Assembly (NCBI GenBank): GCA_963678675.1
Contig: OY783193.1
Location: forward strand, 5,649,501 to 5,713,500
DNA: 64,000 bases
Reading direction: 5' to 3'
Source: Xiphydria camelus
Taxonomy: Eukaryota > Arthropoda > Insecta > Hymenoptera > Xiphydriidae
This document shows positions 1-11,418 of this stretch, in pieces. Position 1 is the stretch's first letter, and each line of letters starts with the position of its first letter. A program made the translations under genes and the position numbers. Below the pieces are notes generated by a model. That model had not been told where the DNA came from and searched no databases. It saw only the letters and a list, made by a program, of their open reading frames with translations.

Positions 1-69
1 TCAGTTTTAGATTTTTGTTGCTTGACGCCTCTTTGCCGTGACGCTGTCAATATCTTAAGCATTGGAAAA

Positions 70-190
70 ATTATTTCATTGAAACAAAAAAGAGTGATAA
101 TTAAACAATTATTTGCTTAATCCAACGAAGTATTTCTTTCGCCATGATCGAATATACGTTTATTAACTACAAATAAACAGTTCTCTCGGT
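70..190. mobile_element. Family G element, partial
   Basis: AT-rich sequence matching one end of the family G copies at 40,700 and 59,250: it shares the stretch reading tatttctttcgccat, then a tattaacta/caaataaa block and a terminal ttctctcggt, a degenerate ctcagtg end. The left part is diverged or lost. It is a non-autonomous element fragment with no coding capacity. Confidence 0.55.
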
Positions 191-845
191 ATTGACTCTT
201 TTCCTATGGGATGAGTCCCTCCTCCCTCCTAGACAGTCCGATTTACAGCGACGAGGTACTTATAATACCTACCCACAATATTCACGGCGCTACTCGACGA
301 CTAAAATCGGGAAGCTCGTAAAAATCGAGCCCATTTCCCGGTTCGTTTTGACATTTGACATTAGAAGTCACGCTCTACGTGCAACTACGTCTCCGTCACG
401 TCAAGTTGACGGATCGGCGTGCGCACTCAGGAAATTAGGCAATTTCCGGTCGGTGCTTACTCGTGTCTGCGTTTAACAGGAGCTCCAGTTACTTACAGTT
501 CGGTACGTTACGGCGACTTTCGCGCTCGCGCGCGCGGGGTAACTCGTACATGCATACGTAGAGTACCCGGCCGCTGTTATAGGCGCCCGGGATACGCCGG
601 AGCACCGCGGCCGTTCCACTTCGGTTGATTAAAGTGAAATTTCTGCTCGATCCTATCGCGAGCGGCTCGTACGAACGACTCTGACGCGTTTTCTCCGCGC
701 GTTCTTCCGACGCACGAAGGCCGGTACGTCTGCGTAGCCGTGGCGCCTCTTCGTCCCCTCGTATGCGCTTCTTATGTTTATGCGAACCTGGGACGAATGG
801 GGGGACGCGCAAGAAATGCGCCAGGTGGAATCGGAGATATAAGTA
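191..845. other. CpG-rich unique sequence, no gene seen
   Basis: GC- and CpG-rich sequence with many cgcg tracts. ORFs on both strands overlap here and are rich in Arg and Ser, as expected for non-coding CpG-rich DNA. I see no splice-supported exon, RNA gene or repeat. Confidence 0.5.
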
Positions 846-996
846 CACTGAGAAAAATAACTCGATTAAAATGGCAAAACGCATCTGGTTAAATGAGTCT
901 CTAGTTATTCAAACTAAATACTAATAAATTGAACCAAATATTTAGTTATTCTAACTGCCTGTTCAGTTATTCTAAATAAGGACCGAGGAGAATCAT

Positions 997-1257
997 ACTC
1001 AGAGAAAAAGTTTTGGTTAAATACGAACCTGTGTGTGATAGACAAATTTATTTGAGATAAATAGGAATTTATTCACATCGAACACACAAAAGTCTATTTG
1101 AATTTAATAGATTCTATTAGGTTCATGTTTGAGTAAAACGATATGCAAAACACTTATCTAATTCAAATAGACTTTCGTCCGATGTTAATAAATTCCTATT
1201 TATCTCAAATAAATTTTTTTACCAGGTTCGTATTCAACACGACCTTTTCCCTCAGTG
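997..1257. mobile_element. Palindromic MITE (family B) inside a family A copy
   Basis: The arms at about 1,020-1,074 and 1,187-1,234 are inverted copies of each other: atacgaacctg followed by aaatttatttgagataaatag, answered by ctatttatctcaaataaatt and caggttcgtat. The ends resemble CACTGAG (ctcagag on the left, ctcagtg on the right). The element is about 260 bp and non-coding. It interrupts the surrounding family A sequence, so it inserted later. Confidence 0.75.
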
Positions 1258-1288
1258 CAGATCACAGGACGAATCGCGCGGATCATAG

Positions 1289-1413
1289 ATCTATATTTCT
1301 GAGATCGTGATGAAAATGAGCATTTCGATCATCTGTATTACTTCGTTGGAGAGTAACGAAGTAATACGAACCATCGAAATGCTCATTTTCATCACGATCT
1401 AAGAAATATAGAT
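1289..1413. repeat. Near-perfect 41-bp hairpin inside a family A copy
   Basis: The left arm 1,289-1,329 and right arm 1,373-1,413 are reverse complements over 41 positions with one mismatch that I could find. Within the 43-bp spacer, a second stem (1,335-1,347 with 1,355-1,367, gtattacttcgtt) pairs around a 7-nt loop. This is a short foldback element or the core of a palindromic MITE. Transcribed, it would form a long hairpin. Confidence 0.85.
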
Positions 1414-1555
1414 TTATTACACGCGCGCGTTTACTTATTCCAACCAGGAGAAAATCAGTTTTACCACACAGATGAAGAGGATCCATATTTCACCAAACGG
1501 TTTGGTTATGGTCTTCAGGATATTGGTTTGATTGACCGGGTATTTTTTCTCAGTG

Positions 1556-2507
1556 TACCAATGACTGTAATTTTATCCCCTCCAAGGGATCAATGACCAC
1601 ACGGCTCATCAAAATCAAAATTATCGAAATCGCACGTTCTTAGAAATATCAGTGAAACAACGTGTCCGAATGAAATCAAAAAATTGCGCCGAGGAGAAAT
1701 AAAAAACTAAGATTTCATATCGACGAGCGATCGACGTCGAGTCGGAAAAGGCGCGGACAATGCAGTCCCTCGGCGCGCGGTGGTCGGTGTCGATAGGCGG
1801 GATGGTGAGAGCGAATCCCGGGGTCACCATCGGGGGTCACTAATGACACACGCAGACACCGGCGAGCTGCCGCGCGGCCCCGGAATCATGCGCGCGCCGC
1901 GCGTACGAAACGCAAACGCGAAACGCGAATTGGCCTCATCAAAGCGAGCAAACAATGTCGGATGCCGCCGATGGATCAACAACGTGTGGTTAGCCAAATC
2001 ACCGCACAGCGCCGCATAGCGCCGTACTGGATACCGCGGTGCAGCGGATACCGAATACCGGACACTCTCTCGCTGCGGGTACCGCGCGCGCGCGCGCGCG
2101 CGTCGGGCGCAGGGATCTCCATCCGCTCGGTCGCGCTCGATTCTCCGCTTCGTACCTAACCGCCGCGTGCGTCCATACGCGCGTATATATGGGTATCTAT
2201 ATGGGTACGAGTATCCGAAGTCGCCTCGTGTGCCGCGCGCGGCGGCGTCGCCGCTATACACGGGTAGTAATTTGTGTTTGTTTTGCTCTACGCGAGTCTC
2301 GTCGGCTGTTCCTTCTTTCGCGCGCGATGCGATGCTCCGCCTATGCGCCTACCTATGAACCTGACTGCAAGTGGTACCGTCGGACGGGCGCGTATTAGGT
2401 AGAGGTAAGCGCGGGGACGCGCGCGCGCGCGAGCACTGTTCTCCGGTCGTGATGGTAAATAATACGTGCGCGTGTACCACAAGAAAAAATGGTGATGTTG
2501 GGTTTGC
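1556..2507. other. CpG-rich unique sequence, no gene seen
   Basis: Strongly CpG-rich with a short alternating cg tract near 2,085-2,101 and another near 2,418-2,430. Several overlapping Arg-rich ORFs on both strands look like composition artefacts. No exon, RNA gene or transposon is supported. Confidence 0.5.
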
Positions 2508-2867
2508 AAAGTTAAGGTTGTAAATATATTCTTGTGAATGTAACTACTTCGTACTTTATGTACGATTAATTACTTGATATGTAAACTATATCCGACTCTG
2601 CTGTTAGTTTTATATTTACGTGGTAAATTTTATATTTGCCAGCTTCGAATTTAACATTAGCCTGCGTTTATACATGATAAGCATAGACAATTAGGTACAG
2701 AGTCAAAGTTGTAAATATGTTCTTGCAAATGTAACTGAATTCTGTATACAATTAATTAACTCGACATGTAAGCCGTCTCCGACTTTGCTGTTGATTTTAC
2801 ATTTTTCTGCTACAAATTTAACGTTATCCTGCGTCTATCGCGTAGCAAGCGTAGACTGTGTTAAAAT
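2508..2867. repeat. Imperfect tandem duplication, unit about 180 bp
   Basis: Two head-to-tail copies, about 2,508-2,685 and 2,701-2,867. Both contain in order gttgtaaatat.ttcttg, aatgtaact, acaattaatt-like sequence, atgtaa.c..t.tccgact, tgctgtt, aatttaac.tta.cctgcgt and a ...agcatagac/agcgtagac end. The copies differ by scattered substitutions, so the duplication is old. AT-rich and non-coding. Confidence 0.8.
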
Positions 2868-2883
2868 GTGCACATATAAAAAA

Positions 2884-3034
2884 TGTCTGCGGTGTGGATC
2901 TAAATGGACCACTTTTGGTGATAGATAACAATGGAAGAACTAAGACTGAATGACACCAGATGTAGTACACATATCATGTAGGTCCGCAACGATGAAACAG
3001 TGTTAAGAATTAACACAACTTTTTTTACTATGCA
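2884..3034 (+). repeat. Family N dispersed repeat, copy 1
   Basis: This matches 14,474-14,607 along its length: gtgtggatctaaatgga, ccacttttggtg, then aat..ca..ga, a central catgtaggtccgcaacg block and gtgttaagaattaacac. The second copy has gtgttaaaaattgacacc at the corresponding place, a small inverted repeat. No coding potential; class unknown. Confidence 0.65.
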
Positions 3035-3154
3035 GCAATTAGTGTACCTATTGTTTACATCAAATTTGATTGCATATAGTGTCCAGAATTACGTAAAGGC
3101 AAGATTACGGCATATATTGGTTAAGGAATTGGCGATGAATATGATTAGGTTTCC

Positions 3155-3236
3155 ACGCAGAGAAAAATAACCTGGTCAATCAAACCAAAATCCTGGTGCC
3201 ATATCCAAACCGTTTGAAGAAATATGAATCCTTCAT
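3155..3236 (-). mobile_element. Family A fragment, reverse orientation
   Basis: The sequence cgcagagaaaaataacctggtcaatc followed by aaaccaaaatcctgg and accgtttgaagaaatatgaatcc is the reverse complement of the right end of family A. Only about 80 bp remain, so the rest was lost or never inserted. Confidence 0.65.
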
Positions 3237-4485
3237 CTTCACGGAAAAAAGTTTGTAATAACCATTCTCTCAATCCATGTGATAAAATTGTATTATTACA
3301 GCATATGACGTGCAATACCACAAATAATTATGTCGATAGTTACTAAAAATATAGCAAGAGTGTAACGATACTTTATAATAAACACATCAAAATATTTATG
3401 GCGCTGAATGTCATGTGCTGCAATACTCATCGCCCACTGAGATACCATCATTGTAATCGTACCTTAAGCATCCCAAGCCTACCGTCGCGCACGCGTGCGG
3501 GCGAGCGCGCAGAGCGAGTTCCTCCTACACGGTTACATCGACCGTCGAGTCGCGCGCCGATCGCGAACGAGACTCTCCGTTGCCGCGTTGAGCGGAAAGC
3601 GCGGAAGATATCACGATCGGTATTGCTCCTCGCGCATCATCGGGGCTGCTATACGGGGGAAACCAGAGCCGATCGTGTACAGCCGGGGAGAGGAACGACG
3701 CTATATATACCTACCATCCGGAGCTCCGTCGATCGTCTCGAAGCTTACGACTTTGGCTTTCATTTTCCGGAGTACGACTGCAGCACCGTGCTGCGCTCAC
3801 TCGTGCAGCACACACATACAGGCGTGCCTATCGTCGTAGCACTTAATAACCCCGCCACTAGAATTGAAAATAGCAGGTTTGCGGAAGCCTGGGTGATCGA
3901 GGAGCGCTTCGCGACTCGGAACAATCAGAGAACGTTGAACCTTCGTTGACCGACGAGCGTCCAAGCTTCTCTGTATGTACGTACGAGCCGCGGTGATACG
4001 TAGATACATTTTGCGGACGTAAGGCGGATTGGTATGGGTACACTCATCGGGTGTCATATATATAGGCGCGTTTATGCCGTCACGTCGGTGTGAGTGCGAA
4101 TCGAATAAAGATGGGTATTGAATAACGATTGCCGCGGTTACGTGGACGTCACGATTCTCTCCGTAGCGGGAAACGTTCTTCTCTCGTTCCACGGGGAATT
4201 CTGCGTTCGATGCGCGACCCTCCCGCCTGGCTGCTTCGTCAGTGCGACGCCGGGATACTCTGCGCGTCGCACTGTTCGATGCCGCGCGTGAGCACACTTT
4301 GGCGCGTTTTTGTCTCGATTTTCGAGCATCGATATACGATGAAATTCTTGGATGACACTGAGTTGGCACCTGGTCTTATGAACTCACAGGTATTACAGGG
4401 GGACTACCTTGCGGTCGATAATTTAAAAAAGGACGTATTTAAATATCATAAAACGAGGAACGACCGACGACTTGTTTCTTTTATG
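3237..4485. other. Unique sequence with CpG-rich core, no gene seen
   Basis: Mixed AT-rich (3,237-3,450) and CpG-rich (about 3,480-4,330) sequence. An Arg-rich 183-codon ORF at 3,398-3,949 overlaps ORFs in two other frames and shows no domain, so I do not call it. Nothing else is supported. Confidence 0.45.
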
Positions 4486-4624
4486 CTGTAAAAAAATTGT
4501 ATTAAATTTAGTACCATTGTATACCATATATGAGCTGTAATAATTTTCATAATTACATATAATATTAGAAAAAAAGCTTTATATAAAATGGTAATAAAAA
4601 AATACACATCTTTTTCTCACAGTG
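4486..4624. mobile_element. Family Q palindromic element, short copy
   Basis: It starts ctgtaaaaaaattgtattaaa, matching the reverse complement of the right arm at 50,534-50,737. It contains the shared aagctttatata motif and ends tttttctcacagtg. Arm complementarity is weak, so it is degraded. Non-coding, about 140 bp. Confidence 0.5.
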
Positions 4625-5175
4625 CACATATCGCTCCACTCGGAAGAGTCAATATCACCCGCGGCGTACGCAAAACGAATTAACACTCTGACCGTTCCGT
4701 CTAAACTCAAACGAGTTAACGAGTACTCGTATAAAGCGAGTCATCGGTGACGGTTTATTTAAAATATTTTCGAGCCGACAAAGAGGAGGAAGGAGGCGAA
4801 GAAGGAGGAGAAGAAGGAGAAGAAGATGCAAAGGAATGGTGTATACCCGCGACCGATGCTCATCCATACATGCCTATATGGAGCAGGGAAGATCGGCAGA
4901 GGGAAACCGACTAATAAAAATGTTAATTGCGCGGCTCGTTAGAAGACCCCCCGCAAAGTCTGCTAGGAGTTCATCCCGGGTCGCCTCGCGGGGAGTCCAC
5001 CAGTATTTGCCTTTAAACACCTTTTTTTGTCTTTCACCCGTTCGATTATTTATCGCCCAACGGCGCGCGGCGATGGTCGTCTAATCTGGATTATACGGCG
5101 AGCCATTGGCGTTTTCTTTTCGTTATCACGTACGTGCATTCCGCTCGCCAAACGAATGAATTTTCTCACCTTGTA
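4625..5175. other. Unique sequence with purine tract
   Basis: Contains a strand-asymmetric purine tract of about 60 bp (about 4,770-4,833) built from gaagga/gaggag units. The rest is ordinary unique sequence with no supported gene. Confidence 0.5.
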
Positions 5176-5259
5176 CACTGAGAGAAATTATGATTGGTCC
5201 CAAACTAATTTTTTCTTAATTCAAAAACATGATATCTTAATTCTAGGATCAAGTCATGG

Positions 5260-5300
<41 letters not shown>

Positions 5301-5503
5301 TGCAAGAACATATTTAATATTCTAGAGTAATTTTTTTTCCCGTAGAAAGAATTGTTTTGGTCCAACGAAGGTATTTTTGAATCAAGAATATATCTTCTTT
5401 GACCAAGAATCTCTGTATTTTTACACATTTGTAAGATCATATTATGTTCTTGGATCGAAATATATTTTTTTGACGCTAGCAATTATTAATATTTCTGTCA
5501 GTG
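5176..5503 (-). mobile_element. Family C MITE with internal CT microsatellite
   Basis: Begins CACTGAGAGAAAT after TA and ends tttctgtcagtg followed by TA, giving intact TA flanks. The interior matches family C (copies at 25,821 and 43,989) in reverse: caagtcatggtttt, ttgaatcaagaatat and atcatattatgttcttgg. A (TC)n tract interrupts it. Non-autonomous, no transposase. Confidence 0.8.
5263..5297. repeat. (TC)n microsatellite
   Basis: About 17 uninterrupted TC dinucleotide units lying inside the family C element. Confidence 0.95.
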
Positions 5504-6228
5504 TAGTATTTTTTACAGCGACGTCGTTAACGTTAATTTTCTCTTTTAAAAAGTATTTAAAATGCATCGTCTTTTCTTCTTTTGTAAATCGAATTCTTAC
5601 TCTCGCAATAAAAGACGAATATCGTTGTCATCGCTATTATTCTTTTCGAGAAAATATCACAATTTTTATAGAGCATTAATCGTATTTGACGAGTAGTGAG
5701 AGCGGAAAATCCGGTACAAAAAAGAAAAAGCTGACGTCATCCAGCATCAATGAAATTTCAGCTCGTGGGCCGCCTTATTTCTGCAGTTCAAGGTTGCTCG
5801 TGGTCGTTACGAATGATTTCACGACGAAGAAGAACTCGTTACGCTTCGGAAACGTCGATTTCATCGATATTTAGGATTACGGGAGCCAAGAGAGATCTAG
5901 AATTTGCTCTCGTCTCCGCGTAGTTACGTGACCTTCCTGCAACGAACCGTGCGAGTATAGCAGTTCATTTCCAAGGGTCGGGGAGTCCGAGTTTGCACAG
6001 TCTATACTCAGTCTGTCAGATCTGCAGTGTGCGTCGACACGCCTCACAAATACAGAGTTCGCTCTATTGTTCGAGAACTGGAGGGTCGTAGCGTTCGGGG
6101 CAATCGCGTCGTGCAGTGATAAAAGCCAAAGGCTAATCGGAGAGGATTTTTACAGGACAGACCCCGGGATCGATTGCTTGGTGAAAAATATTAACCAGGA
6201 TATTTTTTGCCATCACCGTTCAGTAAAT
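5504..6228. other. Unique sequence, no gene seen
   Basis: AT-rich then mixed composition. Short ORFs only, none with recognisable features. No repeat family was recognised before the family K copy that follows. Confidence 0.45.
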
Positions 6229-6440
6229 CTATCTCTCTCGCACCCGTTGCTTGGCATAAGCGCGTTTTTCACGGCACTTCGATGACGTCATAATTCGGCA
6301 GAGAGAAACGCGCTTATAATTCAACGAATATTAATTTTTATCGGACATTTTCTTCTTCGTGTAATATCGAATAATGTATACAAATTGCAAATTGAATTTA
6401 AAAATAAGAACATTTTCTTCCAGTCAAATACCGTATTATT
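6229..6440 (+). repeat. Family K dispersed repeat with CRE-type palindrome
   Basis: Shares with 21,680-21,990, 42,040-42,215 and 58,040-58,290 the order: ctatctctctcgcac, gcataagcgcg, cttcgatgacgtca, agagagaaacgcgcttataa, a cgaata..a.ttttt block, a ttttcttcttcgtg block, and tacaaattgaatttaaaaa. The segments ataagcgcgttt and gagagaaacgcgcttat can pair as a stem with the TGACGTCA palindrome (6,283-6,290) in the loop region. It does not code. Confidence 0.7.
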
Positions 6441-7483
6441 CACTTGCCGTGCTATCTGGGCTAAACATCAGAAATCTAAAGCGCGAGAGCAACGAGACCG
6501 ACGTACACATGCGCCGCTAAACAGTTGCTGCAGCAGTCTCCCCCCGGAAGAAGAGAGCTGCAGCGGAGTGGCTTCTCTGGAAATCCTTCCACCGAAATGA
6601 AAGGAGAAAGTCCACGCACTGCGCGCCGGCTGCTTAACGCGCTCGTTTGGCGGAGCAACGAATCCCGGCAGCGAACCGACTACTTCGGGAGTCTTTCACG
6701 AGCGCAACCAACACCGGCGCGCGAGCAACGAGAGAGCGCGATACGTTCAGTGTTTCTGGGCATTCAGTCGTACGTAGACACATACGCCGTCGGATATATA
6801 CACGCGCGACCCCCCATTCAGCCATTGAGGCAGCCGAACCCTCCGCCACCGGGCAGCGGGCAGTCCTCCCTTTTACCCGTGCGCACTCGCGTGCCTCTCG
6901 GGTTTTAGGCACAGAAAACTAAAAAGCTAATTTACTTTAAAAGTATCCGAGCGCGCGCCGAGAGCGTTTCATCAAACGGGCCTTTTCAAAAGCTCCGTCC
7001 GGGCTAATGCAGCCAGCGACAGATTAGCGGTAGCCGATTCTCTCTCTCTCTCTCTCGCTCGCTATGGCATCGTCGAATGGTCATTTCGCTGATAGCTCAA
7101 ACCGGTAGCGAAAATGTCCAAATGCCGGCGTTTCGCGCGACCATTGAGGGAGGCGTAGACAGCTGCGCGTGTTATATGTACACGCGGCGCGGATATGTTG
7201 GACGCGAGGCCGATGTATGGATGGATGAAGCGAGGAGCCACCGTATCGGTAAAAACTGGACTGTTCAGAAGGGACAAAAAGCTTTAGTCGTGAGCCGTTT
7301 AACTGCATCGTGCAAGCCGCTTTGCCGCAACCCTAACAAATTACTCCGACGCTTTCATTGTATTAAATCAATCCATTTTCAACGACGTGTTGCAGTGGTT
7401 GAAACAGAAAAATTATACCTGGCGAAAGGTGAAGTAGCGGACAGAAATTATCCGGGGCGATGAACTCAGTAATAATCCCACGA
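6441..7483. other. CpG-rich unique sequence with microsatellite
   Basis: GC-rich unique sequence with a short (TC)n tract at about 7,041-7,058. Three mutually overlapping ORFs at 6,525-6,922 are a composition effect. No gene supported. Confidence 0.45.
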
Positions 7484-8013
7484 CACCGAGAGAAATAATT
7501 GCTAGTGTCAAAAATATATTTCCTGAACCAAGAACATATAGGTAATCTTGAAAAGTTTTAAAATTTCTGATCGAAGAATATACATTCATGATTCAAGGGT
7601 ACCTTTATTGGGACGAGAAATTCTTCCTGTGCGAAAAGAACAATTACACGAGCCTATCAAACATTTTTTAGCACGAAAAAACTCATGGCTTGATCCTGGA
7701 ATTATATCATGTTTCTGATTGAAGAAAACTTTTCTTTTTGGCACCATACTGAGAAAAATAGCTTGGTTAAAATGACAAAACGGAGCTGGGTTAAATGAAC
7801 TTGATTATTCTAACCAAAATACTAGTAAGTTGAACCAATTACCCCCCCCCCCCCATTCCAACTAAATATTTAGTTATTCTATCCAGAAAATGATCAGTCT
7901 AACCAAATAGACGGAGGATCCATATTTCACCGAACGGTTAAGTCATGATCTTCCAGATTTTGGTTAGATTGACCAAGTTATTTTTCTCAGTGCAGCATTT
8001 ATTTCTCTCGGTG
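7484..8013 (+). mobile_element. Family C MITE interrupted by a family A copy
   Basis: The left end is caccgagagaaataattgc and the right end is atttatttctctcggtg followed by TA. The body (ttcctgaaccaagaacat, gatcgaagaatatacattc, cacgagcc, catggcttgatcctg, attgaagaaaac) follows the family C consensus. The insertion lies near the right end, splitting the ggca/cagcaattatttctctc boundary. Order of events: C first, A later. Confidence 0.85.
7747..7993 (+). mobile_element. Family A MITE nested in family C
   Basis: Full-length family A: actgagaaaaatagcttggtt, atgacaaaacgg, accaaaatactagtaagttgaacc, ggaggatccatatttcacc, and a terminal ttatttttctcagtg. A C-homopolymer of about 14 bases near 7,841-7,854 sits between its conserved blocks. 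Confidence 0.85.
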
Positions 8014-11000
8014 TATAAATGCAAATATTACGAATAGTTGAATAAAAAATGCATAGAGATGAATAGACGACTGCATCGCCAGTTCCACATTTAAAATGAA
8101 CAGCGTGCGTAAGAAAGAAAATTTCATCGAGGTACTTCTTCGAGCAACACCTAACACACACAGACGAGACCATCCGAGCCGAGCGGGTCCCAGTTACGTA
8201 GCCGCCGTTTAAATACCCAATTATACTTGCAAATTTCGAACAATTAGCCGTAATCAGCCGCAGGAAATGATCGCAAACGCGCAATTATTTTTAAATAAGA
8301 TTCCGTCGGACTCTTTTGTAGGACTGGAACGACCGTGGTTATTAATCTGAACTCGATCATTAGGCGGTGTGCACACCACGATCGTTACCGGGGGCGTCAC
8401 GACGCGCCGCTTTGACACACGGCCATCGGATAAGAATCGCTCGTTCTCGCTCGTTAGGGAAACTCGTTTTTATGTGTCGTTGCGTCGAGTCGCTTATACG
8501 TGAACATTCGTCGAGTAACCGGGAATCGTATCTCGCGGTCGGGGTGAAATTAATGAATCGCGACCTCGAACGACGGAGCGAGTCGCCGAGGAGAGGCTGC
8601 GTCGAGAATTGCGCATACTTTCTAAATGGTGTGACTATCGCGCGATTAGTCGCGGTTCGTGCTTTTTATTTCTGGTAAATTGCTTTGAACAGAATTGGGA
8701 AGCTAGCACAAAGGGATTGCTCGCAAATTAGGTACGCGAAGGTTTTAGAGGGAGATGGGGTCAATTTAGTGGTGGGAGAGAAGAGGGAGGGAAAGGGGTA
8801 AATTTTTTACGAAGTAGGAGGAAGGGAGGTATAATTCAAATCTTTTACATAAGACAGTGGTATTCGATTTTTACACAAATTGATAAGTCGAATGCATTTC
8901 GAATATATAGGTACCTATTTATTTTCTTATTTCATAAATCGTTGTAATTTTGCTACGCTTAAATCCTATTAAAATGAAATCCTATTCGAATTACGTAAGA
9001 AGAAAAGAGGGTTTGTCAAGAATCTTAGATTTTTTACACAGAGAAAGAGGAGGGGTCCAAAAATTCATCGAAAATAGGTGGCCTACTTCGAAGTAAAAGT
9101 GAGATTAGACGCCCCAGTCTCTGCTTAACTTTGAACACGATTATCTCGAAACACAGCGGAGATGTGTAAAAAACATAAGGTAGCTTTTTTATAGTAAAAA
9201 TATGGATAATTACTTTTTATTTAAACTTTTTCCCGATATCTGCAATGGATTTCAAGATAATCAACATTGAACTCGCGCTTCAACCGCGACGTCTATCTCA
9301 CTTTTATCCTATACATACATATATCATAATTCATGCGTGCCCCTAAAGACTGTACACGAGGAGCGACGCGGTAAAGCTATTGAGGGCAAACGACAGATTT
9401 CTTTTCTCGCAGACAAAAATCGATCCGGCGAGCCTCCGAAGCAGTTCGCGATCGATTCGACAAACTCGCCCGTACGCGCGTATGTGTACCACGTACATGC
9501 GTAGACGACGCGCGAACAAAGGGCGATTACTTCTGTTACCAACGCTCGGACTGTCAGCTTAACATCGAGATCCTAACAAAGGAGGCGGGCGCGCAAAAAG
9601 TCCCCGCTCTCCGGCTAACGGAACTTTGTCGGTTCTGTTTGCCGGGGCGCAGCCAATGATCCGACGGCGGCTTACGCGGAAGTTTTAATCGGCGCTGGCC
9701 CGGACACCGAGTCCGTCCCGACGTTCGTCTCTAATGGTGTCTGTCACTTTTTTTCCCACCCATATACCAGGCGCGACGCCGATCCGCCACTGTACCGCCG
9801 CGAGGATTCCATCGACTGGATCCAATCAGCGACGAGTCGTGTCGCACGCGCGCGCGTTGTCCTGAAAAACTTGGGATTCATTTTCCAGATGAAAATATCG
9901 TGAAATGAAGGAGAATGAAAGAGCTTGACTTTGCTTCCGTGTGGCGCCCTCGATTCGACCGTTTCGGATGATATAAAAGTTTCGACTCTTCGCGATTTGT
10001 CCTATCGAGATGTAAGGATCTTGTCCTAGTCGGTGAAGCCGCCACGTTTCACATAACGCCGCGGATAATGAACGCCAGGCGGTGTTGGCGGAACTTGGAT
10101 CTATTCTCATCTGTGTATTGAGAAAAAAAGTAGTCGTGGCAACTATTTTGGACTCAACTGCTGCAGTTTTGTAATTACCATCAGTTTTATATGGTTATCT
10201 CGACAACTCTTTTGTCCCGATGATCGAGGGATGTTTTCAAATTAATAAAAGGGATTTAACTGACGAACTATGGCGTTTCTGGTAAAGGAGACTACGGTAA
10301 ACTACCGTAATCCACTAATTAATGATTTGTTCATTCTGGGGACTGCTAGGAACTTTTTGTGAAGTTATGTGTTAATTAAAGAAATATTTATTAACGAAAC
10401 TGAGATCACGTTTAACAATTTGACGGTCTCCTATATCGGAAAAGCCATTGTTCAACGGCGAATTATTCTTTATTTGAAAATAAGAGTGGTTCTAAAACGC
10501 AGGAAAAAACATGGCGGCTTCTCTATTGAAACTAACTAGAACAGAATCCTTAATAGAATCGATCTCCGTTAAAGCATCTCGCGTAGGTAGATAAGAGGAT
10601 GTCTATAAATTATGTAAAGCGATTTTGAGGTGACACCCTGCTTTCTCCCCTCCATGTAAGACAGTAAGATTCCTCCAACCCCTCATATAATATTACATAA
10701 GAAAATTAAATTCAACAAATACGATGTAAAAAGGTTTATGGGCTCCTCAAAGCAGTTTCAAATACTTGCCCAAAATACGTGGGCATCGCTTTTAAAAATC
10801 TTGCAATGCTATCGAAAAACTGTATTGTGAATTTTTTTTTCAACATTTAAGTATAGCTAATTCATTTTCATCGAGCCTAGCCTCCTCTAATTTCGACCTC
10901 TATCGAAATTCCAAAAATCTACGAAACTTTGAGAATGCAGCCCCGCGGAGGAAGACTGAATAGAGAGAAAAGTACTTCGGTGTGACGTGCCCCTTTAATA

Positions 11001-11409
11001 GTTCCCCACGACAGAGCGCGAATCCTACCCCATGGACCGAATTATCGATCGTGTATACCGCATGGCGCCCCACATTCTGGAATTACCCCTATACGCGGCG
11101 CGTGTATATATACGGACGTACGGAGAGACGCGTCGCGTATATGGTGATCGTCTATAAGTACCGAGAGCGATATAGCGAGTGAGACGGGGTGATGGGGTGA
11201 CGTCATGCCCCGTATTCCCCGGTATTGGGTCAGTGTGCCTATTTTCGTCGGCGCCTTTCGAAAAACGCCGGGTTAACCTTCGCGGGGAGTCGATGCCGTG
11301 CCGCGCGGGGAACGATGATCTCGCTTGGTGAGGAACTCTCTCGTCGTTTTCCGCCAAGTGGATCCCGAATCGAGATTTTACTCTTATTTTGAGGTTTTTA
11401 ATGCTCCAT
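8014..11409. other. Unique sequence, no gene seen
   Basis: About 3.4 kb of mixed composition. It includes a G/A-rich stretch (8,740-8,830), AT-rich sequence (8,850-9,260), a CpG-rich patch (9,340-9,850) and a further AT-rich part (10,100-10,950). A possible decayed element start (tattgagaaaaaaagtag) lies at about 10,117 without a recognisable right end. No exon is supported. Confidence 0.4.
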
Positions 11410-11418
11410 TCGGCCTAC

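Larger units (their letters stand above)
846..1555 (+). mobile_element. Family A MITE split by two palindromic insertions
   Basis: The element starts with CACTGAGAAAAATAA after a TA and ends with ttttttctcagtg followed by TA, the Tc1/mariner-type signature. The left part (846 to about 976) and right part (about 1,431-1,555, with the hallmark aggatccatatttcacc) match the uninterrupted family A copies at 18,875 and 44,283. The roughly 455 bp between them is foreign to family A and holds two inverted-repeat structures annotated separately. No transposase ORF is present. Confidence 0.8.

Noticed and set aside
5249..5482. Coding call across the CT tract inside the family C element
   Set aside because: The ORF is a repeat translation in a transposon.
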